From a virus: 51,815 bases of DNA. The position numbers and the translations under genes were made by a program. This document shows positions 8,935 through 16,763 of the stretch, in pieces. Location: the IMG/VR virus record IMGVR_UViG_3300042430_001780, positions 1 through 51,815 of that record. One strand, written 5' to 3'. The stretch's first letter is position 1, and each line of letters begins with the position of its first letter. A model generated the notes under the pieces. The model saw nothing but the letters and a program-made list of their open reading frames with translations, made no database searches and had not been told where the DNA came from.

Positions 8935-9462
8935 ATGAAGACAAAAAATTCAATAATAGGTTTAATAATAAGTTTATATATAGGAGTAATTTCAACAATT
9001 ACATATGCTGCAAATACTAATGAGGTTGAATATAAAAGACCAGTATTTGTACAGAAATCATTGTTAATCATTAATACAGAACCAGTTGTTATTCAGAAAG
9101 TAATGGATAGCAGAGTTCCTAAAGATAAAAGTAAGAGATGCCCTCAATGGGAATCTAAGTTTAAAGAATATGGATTGCCAGTAGATGTGTTTTCATATAT
9201 TGCTTGGAGAGAAAGTGGATGTAACCCCGAAGCAATAAATGCAAAATTTAATTCTAATGGCAAGGTCATATGGACTTTAAATAAAAATGGTTCTATTGAT
9301 AGAGGCTTGGTTCAGATTAATAGTTGCTGGAGATCAGTAACTAAAAAAGTCTGTGGTACTAATCTAAATGGATTGCTCGGTGTAGATTGTAATCTTAAAG
9401 TTGCAAAATATATTATGGACAATTCCGAAGGTAAGTTATTAAACTGGAGAATCCAAAACTAA
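8935..9462 (+). CDS. Secreted lytic transglycosylase / lysozyme-like protein
   Basis: 175 aa. Residues 1-26 are a classical signal peptide (Lys-rich start, hydrophobic core, TYA-A cleavage site). Residues about 83-155 match the SLT/goose-lysozyme-like fold: YIAWRESGCNPEAIN, with E93 as the catalytic acid, and DRGLVQINS, the conserved Gln-Ile-Asn-Ser motif. It would cleave peptidoglycan outside the membrane. It could be a secreted endolysin or a cell-wall enzyme aiding lysis or entry. The gene has a GGAGG ribosome binding site; the 107-nt gap before it may hold a regulatory hairpin (GCGAG...CTCG). Confidence 0.85.
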   Translation: MKTKNSIIGLIISLYIGVISTITYAANTNEVEYKRPVFVQKSLLIINTEPVVIQKVMDSRVPKDKSKRCPQWESKFKEYGLPVDVFSYIAWRESGCNPEAINAKFNSNGKVIWTLNKNGSIDRGLVQINSCWRSVTKKVCGTNLNGLLGVDCNLKVAKYIMDNSEGKLLNWRIQN

Positions 9463-9477
9463 TAGAAAGGGTATTCA

Positions 9478-9912
9478 ATGGGATACTATGTAGACACAAC
9501 AGAAGCGGTCATCTTTATAAATAAAGATAAGTTTGAGGATTGCTATAAAGCAATGTGCAAGCTTAACGAAAGAGATGATCTAAAAAGTGGTGGTAGTTGG
9601 CGTGAGGGAAAAGCTGAATCTAAATGGTTTAGTTGGATGGATGCTAATTACCCAGAGAAATGTAAAAGTATGGAAGATATTTTGCATGAACTTGGCTTTG
9701 AAGGTATTAGCTATGATGAAGAAGGTAATCTGATAGATCTTTGCTATAGCAATAAGATTGGATCTGAGGAACACTTCTTTCAATCAATTGCACCTTTTAT
9801 TAAAGAAGGTAGTTATATCAATTGGTCAGGTGAAGATAATTCTATGTGGCAGTGGTACTTTAATGGTAAAGAATTGGTAACTAAATCAGCCCATATAACT
9901 TGGTCTGAATAA
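9478..9912 (+). CDS. Conserved phage hypothetical protein (144 aa)
   Basis: MGYYVDTTEAVIFINKDKFEDCYKAMCKLNERDDLKSGGSW-type N-termini recur in many phage proteins of unknown function. Trp-rich C-terminus (WSGEDNSMWQWYFNG). No enzymatic motif. It is the last gene before the tRNA/RNA locus. Confidence 0.75.
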   Translation: MGYYVDTTEAVIFINKDKFEDCYKAMCKLNERDDLKSGGSWREGKAESKWFSWMDANYPEKCKSMEDILHELGFEGISYDEEGNLIDLCYSNKIGSEEHFFQSIAPFIKEGSYINWSGEDNSMWQWYFNGKELVTKSAHITWSE

Positions 9913-9918
9913 GTTAAT

Positions 9919-9992
9919 GTATCCGTAGCTCAATTGGATAGAGCAAAACACTTCTAATGTTTAGGTTGTAGGTTCAAGTCCTATCGGATACG
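9919..9992 (+). tRNA. tRNA-Arg (anticodon TCT)
   Basis: Seven-base acceptor stem GTATCCG/CGGATAC fully paired, D-arm AGCTC...GAGC, anticodon stem AAACA/TGTTT with loop CTTCTAA, T-arm GTAGG/CCTAT around TTCAAGT, discriminator G. CCA is not encoded. Reads AGA, a codon frequent in this AT-rich phage. Confidence 0.95.
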
Positions 9993-9996
9993 CTAA

Positions 9997-10079
9997 GTGT
10001 TAGACTAAGGCATTGTTATCCCCTTTCAAAATGCTTATGTAAATAATTGATATCCCCGTATCTTATTTATGTCTAACAC
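9997..10079 (+). ncRNA. Candidate structured RNA with three-way junction
   Basis: Closing stem GTGTTAGAC (9997-10005) with GTCTAACAC (10071-10079). Inside are two hairpins: AAGGCATT/AATGCTT with a 15-nt loop containing ATCCCC, and AAATAA-GATA/TATC-TTATTT with loop TCCCCG. It starts 5 nt after tRNA-Arg, so it may be processed from the same transcript. Strand is assumed from the tRNA. The C-rich loops could pair with G-rich ribosome binding sites. The structure is read directly; function is inferred. Confidence 0.65.
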
Positions 10080-10086
10080 GATTTTA

Positions 10087-10241
10087 AATATGGTATAAAA
10101 AAGAATCAGGCTAAAGCTAATCCTTTCTGCTTAAGAGAAATATGCGTCTGTCTATTACATGAGAATAGAAGATGTCAAAATGTCGTAGTTGTAGTTATCC
10201 GACATAATATTTCTTGCCTGGTTCTTTTTTATACCATATTT
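10087..10241 (+). ncRNA. Candidate large structured RNA with 26-bp closing stem
   Basis: Arms 10087-10112 and 10216-10241 are inverted repeats matching at 25 of 26 positions, the exception being a G-U in RNA. The 103-nt interior contains further hairpins: AAGC/GCTT with loop TAATCCTTTCT, AGAAATAT/ATATTTCT, TCTATT/AATAGA and ATGTCG/CGACAT. No open reading frame of note lies inside. It could be a regulatory RNA, a processing signal or a remnant mobile element. Both strands form the structure, so the strand is assumed. Confidence 0.6.
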
Positions 10242-10246
10242 TTATA

Positions 10247-10298
10247 TACGCCCAGAGAGCGTACTCAAGTTAGCAGATTTAAACATCTCAAAATAACT
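10247..10298 (+). other. Two small hairpins upstream of the next gene
   Basis: TACGC/GCGTA (loop CCAGAGA, 10247-10263), then AGTTA/TAACT enclosing AGAT/ATCT. These sit in the leader of the gene at 10325 and complete a 300-nt structured stretch. Confidence 0.4.
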
Positions 10299-10324
10299 GG
10301 AGTTCAGTACAAATAACAAACAAA

Positions 10325-10663
10325 ATGAAACGAGAGGAAATGAAATCAGTATTAATCAAGTCAAACAATTCAATCAACATTGTTGAAATGGATAAAAAAT
10401 ATTCACTTGAACAACTTCAAAAAGAAGTTGGTGGTTGGATTGAAGTAGTTAAGTTGAATGGCAAAATGTCAATGTATGTAAATGAAGAAGGACTAATGAG
10501 GCAATTTAAAATTAATCCAATAGCAACCTCTTTGTACTTTCAATATACAGGCATTAATACTCCCATTGTTGGAGATGTAGTTATAACTGGAAGGAGCAGT
10601 AACGGAAGTCAAATAAATCTTAAAGATGAATGTGTTGAAGAAATTATGAGTGCGCTTAAATAA
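10325..10663 (+). CDS. Hypothetical protein (112 aa)
   Basis: Two in-frame ATGs (10325, 10340); neither has an ideally spaced ribosome binding site, as GAGAGGA lies between them only 2 nt before 10340. The upstream structured RNA may influence initiation. The protein is a small alpha/beta domain (LEQLQKEVGGWIEVVKLNGKM), reminiscent of small phage proteins with a DUF3846-like VGGxIE core; that resemblance is weak. Confidence 0.65.
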   Translation: MKREEMKSVLIKSNNSINIVEMDKKYSLEQLQKEVGGWIEVVKLNGKMSMYVNEEGLMRQFKINPIATSLYFQYTGINTPIVGDVVITGRSSNGSQINLKDECVEEIMSALK

Positions 10664-10685
10664 TCACTAACAGGAAACGAGATAT

Positions 10686-10865
10686 ATGAAAAATAAAAAA
10701 TCAACCTTTGCGCTTCTTTTGATGAGAGAAGAAAATATTATACAAATAAGAACCCTACAGGGTACTCAAGAGTATGCAATAGAACAAGCAAAGATAGTTA
10801 GAGATTATGGTAAAGACAAATTTGATAATGTTATGGTATACAAAACAACACCACATAGCAAATAA
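10686..10865 (+). CDS. Small hypothetical protein (59 aa)
   Basis: ATG 10686 follows CAGGAAACGAGATAT. Basic N-terminus, then helix-like sequence with EQAKIVRDYGKDKFDNVMVY. No family recognised. Ends 17 nt before the next start. Confidence 0.65.
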   Translation: MKNKKSTFALLLMREENIIQIRTLQGTQEYAIEQAKIVRDYGKDKFDNVMVYKTTPHSK

Positions 10866-10882
10866 TTCCAAGGAGGAATAAC

Positions 10883-11332
10883 ATGCCATTAAGTTACGAT
10901 ATTACAAAAATTGCAATGTACAAAGATAATTACGATGAAGCATACCAAGAGTATAATCAATTAGGTAGTACATATACAGATGTAAAGCCTTTTCTAAAAG
11001 GTTTGATTTTCTCTGGTGGTATGGTTGCCCTTAGTTCAATTACATTTAAAAATGTAGGTGAATGGTATGCCAGATTGAAATTGTGTGAAGAAATGTATCA
11101 TACATATCTTACTTCCAAGTTTGATGAAGAAAAGAATGAATGGGTAAATGTACCTTTGGAAGCAAAAGAAATAGTTAAATACATTGGTTTGGCAACAAAC
11201 AATTCAACTGTTGTAAGAAACAAGTGGGTTCAGAATGTAAAGCGTAATCAAACTGTTGATCTTACAACAACACAAATGATTGCTCGTTTAAAGAAACTAG
11301 AAGAAAAGTTTGAGAGAGAGGTATTCCAATGA
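10883..11332 (+). CDS. Hypothetical protein (149 aa)
   Basis: Strong AAGGAGGAATAAC ribosome binding site. Soluble mixed sequence with a C-terminal helical, charged end (MIARLKKLEEKFEREV). No motif recognised. Overlaps the next gene by 4 nt. Confidence 0.75.
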   Translation: MPLSYDITKIAMYKDNYDEAYQEYNQLGSTYTDVKPFLKGLIFSGGMVALSSITFKNVGEWYARLKLCEEMYHTYLTSKFDEEKNEWVNVPLEAKEIVKYIGLATNNSTVVRNKWVQNVKRNQTVDLTTTQMIARLKKLEEKFEREVFQ

Positions 11333-11649
11333 GTATCAAACACAGTCAAGCAAATATGTATCCAAAGGTTTCAGATTGGTATGAAACAAATGTTGTTGAA
11401 TACCGAGAGAATAATGCTTTTGATAAATGGTATATAGAAATTGTTTATTTTGAAGCAGATGCAGGGTATTATTATGGGTCAGGCAAAGAACAAGTTATGA
11501 GTGGTGCATATCAGAAAGTATTGATCACTGATAAATTAACAGGTAATGTTTGGGAAGATGCATTTCTTGGTGAAACTGCTCATCATGATGTTGAAAGATG
11601 GGCTAATGACATTGTTAATAAAATCAAATATGGGAAGGTTAAGGCATGA
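11329..11649 (+). CDS. Hypothetical protein (106 aa)
   Basis: ATGA overlap with both neighbours. Aromatic-rich, with an alternating beta pattern (WYIEIVYFEADAGYYYGSGKEQ). Function unknown. Confidence 0.75.
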   Translation: MSIKHSQANMYPKVSDWYETNVVEYRENNAFDKWYIEIVYFEADAGYYYGSGKEQVMSGAYQKVLITDKLTGNVWEDAFLGETAHHDVERWANDIVNKIKYGKVKA

Positions 11650-11891
11650 CTTTGATATATAACTATATTCTAGGTTACGATAATTCAGATGGAACTTGGT
11701 TTCATAATGTTGATGCTGAGTCTGATCTTATGGGTTGTAATACAGTTTTTAATGAAAAGTATGAAGAGTATATAAATGAATACAGTAGTGATGGTATTTA
11801 TTTGAGTGACGCAGAACAATTAATAGTTAAATTCAACGAAGCTATTGAAAGGTTAAACAAAAATGAAAACATTAGACGAATTAAAAACTGA
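11646..11891 (+). CDS. Hypothetical protein (81 aa)
   Basis: ATGA overlap with the previous gene and a 29-nt overlap with the next. Acidic; helical C-terminus (LIVKFNEAIERLNKNE). Function unknown. Confidence 0.7.
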   Translation: MTLIYNYILGYDNSDGTWFHNVDAESDLMGCNTVFNEKYEEYINEYSSDGIYLSDAEQLIVKFNEAIERLNKNENIRRIKN

Positions 11892-12270
11892 TCGTGATGT
11901 ATTTGAATTCATTAAGAATCATTTACTTACACAAGGACAACGATCATTAATGGATAATGAATTGACTTGCGCATATCTAGGTGCTGAAGGTAAAAAATGC
12001 GCAGTTGGTGCGTTAATTAGAGAAGATATATACCATTCTTCAATAGAAGAAAAACCTGTTAATCATAGTCTTGTCCGTAGTGCTGTAACAAAATCAGTTC
12101 CTAATTGGATAATTAATACCGATATGTTGGGTGAATTACAATTTATCCATGATGATAGCAGTAATCATGATTGGGAATGGTCTTTAAAAGAATTTGAAAT
12201 TGATAAGCTTGAAGGAGTAAATTATGTTCCAACAAAGGAGGATGAAGATGTCAGAGATTATAGCAATTGA
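11863..12270 (+). CDS. Conserved phage hypothetical, copy 1 of a family pair
   Basis: 135 aa. The CAYLGAEGKKCAVGALI...DIYHSSIEEK...PNW layout is shared with the protein at 15080-15652, so the two are paralogues. The conserved pair of Cys (C-A-Y and K-C-A-x-G) recurs in phage proteins of unknown function. It overlaps the preceding gene by 29 nt and the next by 23 nt. Confidence 0.75.
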   Translation: MKTLDELKTDRDVFEFIKNHLLTQGQRSLMDNELTCAYLGAEGKKCAVGALIREDIYHSSIEEKPVNHSLVRSAVTKSVPNWIINTDMLGELQFIHDDSSNHDWEWSLKEFEIDKLEGVNYVPTKEDEDVRDYSN

Positions 12271-12664
12271 GTTATTGAATGGACATGACTTGAATGAAAA
12301 ACAAACATCTCCAGAATTCTTTTGTTTAGGTTTGTCTAATGCAGTATGCCATGTAAGTATAAATGGTTGTGATCCTGTAACTATTTATTGTGATGGGGAT
12401 ATGCGTCTTATTTATAATGAAGACACAATAACTGATTGCTATGAATTAGTAGATAATGGTATCACTACTGATAGTGAATTAGCAGATATTTTTGATGAAG
12501 CTGAAGATGGATCAAGAGTTATTATGAACCCTTGGTTTGATATTTACGATAGTGAAGGTGAACACTTAGATATTGTTAGTTATGATATCTATCAAGCAAT
12601 TGAAGATGCAAAAATCTACATAAGAGAAAGAGAGTTAGCTAATGACAAAAAGATTAAGGTTTAG
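12248..12664 (+). CDS. Acidic hypothetical protein (138 aa)
   Basis: An upstream ATG at 12224 exists, but AAAGGAGG at 12234-12241 fixes the start at ATG 12248. Acidic with repeated beta-like segments (VIMNPWFDIYDSEGEHLDIV). No family recognised. Confidence 0.75.
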   Translation: MSEIIAIELLNGHDLNEKQTSPEFFCLGLSNAVCHVSINGCDPVTIYCDGDMRLIYNEDTITDCYELVDNGITTDSELADIFDEAEDGSRVIMNPWFDIYDSEGEHLDIVSYDIYQAIEDAKIYIRERELANDKKIKV

Positions 12665-12890
12665 TTATAATGATGTAAATCTTTCTTGGGAAAGAAAGCT
12701 GGAGTTAGATTATGAATATAAAGATCTATCAACTATTCATGCCAATCACGCAAAAGAATTGATGGCTAGTATAGAATTTGATCCTAGATGTATTCCAACA
12801 ATTACTGATCCAGCATTAACTGAAGCATTAATTCATGCTCAATTAAGTACAACATATGCAATACTGAATGACACTCACAATGGTAAGTGA
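12642..12890 (+). CDS. Hypothetical protein (82 aa)
   Basis: Begins inside the previous gene (23-nt overlap) and overlaps the next by 11 nt. Charged N-terminus, helical middle (HANHAKELMASI). Function unknown. Confidence 0.65.
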   Translation: MTKRLRFSYNDVNLSWERKLELDYEYKDLSTIHANHAKELMASIEFDPRCIPTITDPALTEALIHAQLSTTYAILNDTHNGK

Positions 12891-13023
12891 TAATACAGAA
12901 CATAAACATGAATGGGAATGCTCAGATGTTCCTGGTATATTTAATTGTTTATCGTGTGATGATATAAGATTGTATAACTATATTGATAAACAATACAGGA
13001 TATATCCTAAAGAAAGGGTTTAA
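12880..13023 (+). CDS. Small zinc-finger-like protein (47 aa)
   Basis: ATG 12880 overlaps the previous gene. H-x-H-E-W-E-C14 followed by C23-L-S-C26 resembles the short HxWxC...CxxC zinc ribbons common in actinophages. Zinc binding is inferred from spacing. Confidence 0.6.
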   Translation: MVSDNTEHKHEWECSDVPGIFNCLSCDDIRLYNYIDKQYRIYPKERV

Positions 13024-13025
13024 CA

Positions 13026-13229
13026 ATGGCAATGTATTCAGCACATATAGTATTTGATAGACATACGGTTTATATAAACCCGTGGGTATCAAGTGCAATG
13101 GATGAGGATGAATTAGAAGATGAAGCAATTGAAATGCTTCTTGAACTTTATCCAGATTTAACAAAACAACAAGAAGAACAGTTAGTTAAGAGTATTCAAG
13201 ATATAGAAGTAGAATTACAAACCGACTAG
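13026..13229 (+). CDS. Hypothetical protein (67 aa)
   Basis: Starts 2 nt after the previous stop, with GAAAGGG upstream. Short beta segment then an acidic helical tail. Function unknown. Confidence 0.65.
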   Translation: MAMYSAHIVFDRHTVYINPWVSSAMDEDELEDEAIEMLLELYPDLTKQQEEQLVKSIQDIEVELQTD

Positions 13230-13242
13230 AGGAGAAGTAGAT

Positions 13243-13584
13243 ATGGCAACTCGTAAAGTACCTAAGAAATTTGAAGCTAAGAAAGATGCTAAGACAGAAG
13301 CACAACTTTTGATTCAAGCAACAGTTAATAGTACATATAGTTTATTAATTCCGTGTAAGAATGAGCAATTCGTCTATGTAAGAAATCCAATTACAGGTAA
13401 AATTTCTCATTTTGAAATCAACAAACCTGAGTTCTTTGAATTCATTAAAGAACTTACAACATTAGGACTAGGAGAAAAAATTGAAAAAGACTTTGAAGAT
13501 CTTGTACACAATAACAATAGTAATTGGGTTAAAGTTCTTGATCAATTGCGTGAAAGCAATGCGTTCAAACTGGAACAAGTATGA
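13243..13584 (+). CDS. Hypothetical protein with basic N-terminus (113 aa)
   Basis: Good GAGGAGAAG ribosome binding site. The first 18 residues are Lys-rich (RKVPKKFEAKKDAK), possibly nucleic-acid-binding, followed by a compact domain. Overlaps the next gene by 4 nt. Confidence 0.7.
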   Translation: MATRKVPKKFEAKKDAKTEAQLLIQATVNSTYSLLIPCKNEQFVYVRNPITGKISHFEINKPEFFEFIKELTTLGLGEKIEKDFEDLVHNNNSNWVKVLDQLRESNAFKLEQV

Positions 13585-13835
13585 CAACAGTAAAAGAAGC
13601 AATTAAAATGCTTAAGTCTTATTCAGACCAAGATGAAGAAATTTGTATTGCTTGGTGGAGTAAAGAACTATTTGAAAACCAAACTAATTCAGATGAAGAT
13701 AATAAAGTAACAGAAGAAGCTTGGAATAAGGTTGTATTAGAGTTTGATGATATGACTGAGCATTACCAAGGATTAATATACGACATAATTGTAGAAACAA
13801 TAACTGAATATAATGGATGGAGTGAGAATGAATAA
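13581..13835 (+). CDS. Acidic hypothetical protein (84 aa)
   Basis: ATGA overlap with the previous gene. VKEAIKMLKSYSDQDEEICIAWWSKELF resembles a short family of acidic phage proteins (DxDExI...W) of unknown function. Confidence 0.7.
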   Translation: MTTVKEAIKMLKSYSDQDEEICIAWWSKELFENQTNSDEDNKVTEEAWNKVVLEFDDMTEHYQGLIYDIIVETITEYNGWSENE

Positions 13836-13974
13836 AATAGATGGAAATCAGTTACGCAGTAAGTTAGAAAAACTTATGCCTCATTGTTCACTTGATGAAG
13901 ATAATGAAGGTCAAGTTATTATTTATACCAACCTAAAAGAAACAACAAACGGAAACTATAAGGAGTTAAAATGA
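13828..13974 (+). CDS. Small hypothetical protein (48 aa)
   Basis: ATG 13828 overlaps the previous gene by 8 nt and the next by 4 nt. LRSKLEKLMPHCSLDEDNEGQVIIYTNL is a pattern I have seen in small phage proteins, without known function. Confidence 0.65.
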   Translation: MNKIDGNQLRSKLEKLMPHCSLDEDNEGQVIIYTNLKETTNGNYKELK

Positions 13975-14600
13975 ACAAAGATAATATGCGGAAAGTAATT
14001 GATGCCATTAAATTTGATGGTGCAAAGAAATTTAATATGAGTGTATTTGTCGGAAAGCTTGAATATGAAGATGATCATATAAGCGTATTTGAAAATGATG
14101 AATTAGCTCATACATTCCCTGTAAGTAGAGTTAGGGTTATACATGAAGGTACTGATTTGTTTAATTGTACCTCAATGGGTTGTATTGCTGGTTTTGCTAC
14201 AGCATTGGCTAATGATTGGAAAACTCCTGACTGGATGAGAAAAGATGATCCTTCAGGTCATCTATATCAATTTGAAAATGAAGCTGCTAATTACTTAGGA
14301 TTAAGTACTGCTGAGGCTAAGAATCTTTTCTTCGGAGATGATAATAGTATTTGGAAATGGCTAATGCATCATGAAGCAGAAAGATATCCAAATCTAGAAT
14401 TGGAAGATTATGAAACAATGCAAGACGCAAATGATTGTGAGATTGAATGGGATGATAGAGATCTATACGCAAACTTTCATACCATTGATTATCTTACTGC
14501 AGTGGATGTTTTAACTAGAATCTTTAATGAAGAAATTGGTTTGGCTTGTGATGAAATGCAACAACCTTATTATATCAAGAAAGAAGCGGTAGTGTCATGA
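13971..14600 (+). CDS. Conserved hypothetical, copy 1 of a duplicated family
   Basis: 209 aa. Closely related to the protein at 15654-16280 along its length: RKVIDAIKFDGAKKFNM, GTDLFNCTSMGCIAGFATA, IDYLTAVDVLTRI and the C-terminal PYYIKKEA. The CTSMGCIAGFA core with its two cysteines is the most conserved part. No known family. The two copies arose by duplication and have diverged. Confidence 0.8.
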   Translation: MNKDNMRKVIDAIKFDGAKKFNMSVFVGKLEYEDDHISVFENDELAHTFPVSRVRVIHEGTDLFNCTSMGCIAGFATALANDWKTPDWMRKDDPSGHLYQFENEAANYLGLSTAEAKNLFFGDDNSIWKWLMHHEAERYPNLELEDYETMQDANDCEIEWDDRDLYANFHTIDYLTAVDVLTRIFNEEIGLACDEMQQPYYIKKEAVVS

Positions 14601-14791
14601 GTAATCCATATTGGAGGGGAATGGTTAAAGATGCACTCGGTTGTGATGATGATTACGCCGATATTCTTTTAAATTTCCAATATAAAGTATCTAATGGTCC
14701 AGATTTTTCTGAAGCTAGCGAAGGAGAATTGGATAAGTATTGGAGATGGATACATCTAGAATATCAAGACCACCTAAAGGAGAATAAATAA
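14597..14791 (+). CDS. Hypothetical protein (64 aa)
   Basis: ATGA overlap with the previous gene and a one-base overlap with the next (TAATG). Acidic, Trp-rich (YWRWIHLEYQ). Function unknown. Confidence 0.65.
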   Translation: MSNPYWRGMVKDALGCDDDYADILLNFQYKVSNGPDFSEASEGELDKYWRWIHLEYQDHLKENK

Positions 14792-15012
14792 TGGAAGTAA
14801 TTGGAAGAAAAATTGTTGATGTAAGATCACTTAATAAGAAAGTAATTGAGAAAGAGGGTTGGGATAATAGTCCTTATAACTCTGTTTGTTTGGTATTAGA
14901 TGATGGTTCAATTATCTATCCCTCACAAGATGAAGAAGGTAATGGTCCAGGTTGTTTCTTTGCAATGGATAAAGAAATGGACACTGCCTTTTATATTTTC
15001 CCAAATGAGTGA
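14791..15012 (+). CDS. Hypothetical protein (73 aa)
   Basis: Start overlaps the previous stop by one base; AAAGGAG upstream. Beta-rich small domain (VCLVLDDGSIIYPSQDEEGNGPGCFF). Similar short proteins occur in other phages; function unknown. The 67-nt gap after it holds a tandem TATAAACGAT repeat. Confidence 0.7.
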   Translation: MEVIGRKIVDVRSLNKKVIEKEGWDNSPYNSVCLVLDDGSIIYPSQDEEGNGPGCFFAMDKEMDTAFYIFPNE

Positions 15013-15079
15013 ACTATCTAGCATTTAACATTTATAAACGATTATAAACGATTACAGACCCAAATGGAGGGCTTTTAAT

Positions 15080-15652
15080 ATGGAAACACTAGAACAATTA
15101 AAGAAAGATTTATCTGAAATAACTAATGACGGACAAGCTTTGCGTCATATTGCAAAAAACCTTATAAAACAGAATATGAAATCAAGGTTACTTGCGTATG
15201 AATATGACGAAGATACAGGCGATGATATTGTCATAAATGATGATGATTGTGCTTATCGTGGTATGGATGTAAAAACTAAGACAGACACAAAATGTGCCAT
15301 TGGTTGGCTTATTTTGGATAATCTTTATGATCCAGATATAGAGGGTAAAACAGCAGTTGATGATGAAGTATTAGACGCTGTTAATGAATCAACTCCTAAT
15401 TGGAATAAAACAGATAAGAGTATGGCTATGCTTTCTTTTGCACAAAGAATTCATGATGCCAATGAACCTAAAGATTGGCAAAAGGTATTTGCTGTAACTG
15501 ATTATAAATTAATCTGTCCTTTAGACGATTCTTTTAGATTAGATAAAGACAGTACTGATATTGTTGTTGAAGATCTGATTAAAGCATATAAGATTTCAGA
15601 TTCGTATAATAGAGACTATCCAAACAATAAACAAGAAAAGGCAGGGAAATAA
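15080..15652 (+). CDS. Conserved phage hypothetical, copy 2 of a family pair
   Basis: 190 aa. Shares DDCAYRGMD...TKCAIGWLI...YDPDIEGK...STPNWN with the 11863 protein, plus an extended C-terminus. Directly followed by copy 2 of the other duplicated family, as if a two-family block had been duplicated. GGAGG ribosome binding site. Confidence 0.75.
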   Translation: METLEQLKKDLSEITNDGQALRHIAKNLIKQNMKSRLLAYEYDEDTGDDIVINDDDCAYRGMDVKTKTDTKCAIGWLILDNLYDPDIEGKTAVDDEVLDAVNESTPNWNKTDKSMAMLSFAQRIHDANEPKDWQKVFAVTDYKLICPLDDSFRLDKDSTDIVVEDLIKAYKISDSYNRDYPNNKQEKAGK

Positions 15653-15653
15653 C

Positions 15654-16280
15654 ATGAATAAGGAAAACTTACAAAGAGTAATTGATGCCATTAAGATTGA
15701 TGGTGCGACAAAATTTAACATGAGCACATTCATTGGTAAATTTGACGAAGAGTATAAAGTTGAAAATGTATTTGAACATGGTGAATTAGCAAGTACATAT
15801 AGGGCAGATCAAGTAAAGAATATGATTGTGGGTACTGATATTTTCAATTGTACATCTATGGGTTGTATTGCTGGGTTTGCTACAGCAATAGTTAATAACT
15901 GGAAAGCTCCTGAATGGTTAGCAGGTGACGATACTATTGACTTTGTTCGTCAGTTTGAAACAGAGTCAAATGATTTCTTAGGCTTTTCTTATGACGAAGG
16001 AAGAAACATTTATTACAATGCTGATTCATGTATTTGGAAATGGTTGATGGTTAATGAACCAGATAGGTATGAATTTAAACTTGAAGGTGATTATGAAACA
16101 ATAGATGAAGCAACTGAATACGGAGAAGAGTGGGATAGTGGTGATTTGTGTGTTGATTTCACTTCTATTGATTATCTTTCTGCAGTAAATGTATTGACCA
16201 GAATATTAAATGAAGAAATTGGTTTGTGCGATCACAATAAAGAGCCTTTCTATATTAAGAAAGAAGCCTTAGTAGACTAA
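15654..16280 (+). CDS. Conserved hypothetical, copy 2 of a duplicated family
   Basis: 208 aa; paralogue of 13971-14600 with the same length and the same conserved blocks (GTDIFNCTSMGCIAGFATA). Starts 1 nt after the previous stop with CAGGGAAATAAC upstream. Confidence 0.8.
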   Translation: MNKENLQRVIDAIKIDGATKFNMSTFIGKFDEEYKVENVFEHGELASTYRADQVKNMIVGTDIFNCTSMGCIAGFATAIVNNWKAPEWLAGDDTIDFVRQFETESNDFLGFSYDEGRNIYYNADSCIWKWLMVNEPDRYEFKLEGDYETIDEATEYGEEWDSGDLCVDFTSIDYLSAVNVLTRILNEEIGLCDHNKEPFYIKKEALVD

Positions 16281-16308
16281 TAAGTAACCTATTTGAAAGG
16301 ATTGGGGT

Positions 16309-16632
16309 ATGTCAACTTATACAGATAGACATAAGAGAGCGCATCAAAGAAAACAAGAAATGAAGAAATTAAACCCAGATTATAAAGGGAGAGTTAAAGG
16401 AGAAAGAACTCAAGCTAGAAATAGAAGAACGGAGAAGTGCTTAATTGAAATAGGTTTTGATCATACCAAAATTCATACAGGGATTTGTTGTTTTATTGGC
16501 TGCAATACGGTTAAGAGTCAGTATAACAAAGATCATTGCTGTGTGTTGCATCAAAAGCTAATTGTTTCAAGAGGGTTCTTCTTTATTATTGAAAGAGAAA
16601 ACTATTCAAAAGCAGAAGGGAGGGATATATGA
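16309..16632 (+). CDS. Basic hypothetical protein, possible zinc-binding (107 aa)
   Basis: The first 45 residues are Arg/Lys-rich (KRAHQRKQEMKK, ERTQARNRRTEK). The centre has CC, C and HCC-H residues (GICCFIGCN, KDHCCVLHQK) that could bind a metal. A nucleic-acid role is plausible from charge only. Start follows GGATTGGGGT. Confidence 0.65.
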   Translation: MSTYTDRHKRAHQRKQEMKKLNPDYKGRVKGERTQARNRRTEKCLIEIGFDHTKIHTGICCFIGCNTVKSQYNKDHCCVLHQKLIVSRGFFFIIERENYSKAEGRDI

Positions 16633-16760
16633 GAATGGTATTAGCATTGTTCCTAGGGTTATACATTGGACTTCATTGGCATACCAAGAGAAGTGTAGAT
16701 AAATATGATTACCCTGGAGAAAATAAAAGACATATTCATCGGCATTGGGAAAGGGATTAA
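16629..16760 (+). CDS. Small membrane-anchored peptide (43 aa)
   Basis: ATGA overlap with the previous gene. Residues 3-15 are hydrophobic (MVLALFLGLYIGL), too short for a secure span, then a His-rich polar tail (HWHTKR, RHIHRHW). Function unknown. Confidence 0.6.
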   Translation: MRMVLALFLGLYIGLHWHTKRSVDKYDYPGENKRHIHRHWERD

Positions 16761-16763
16761 GTT

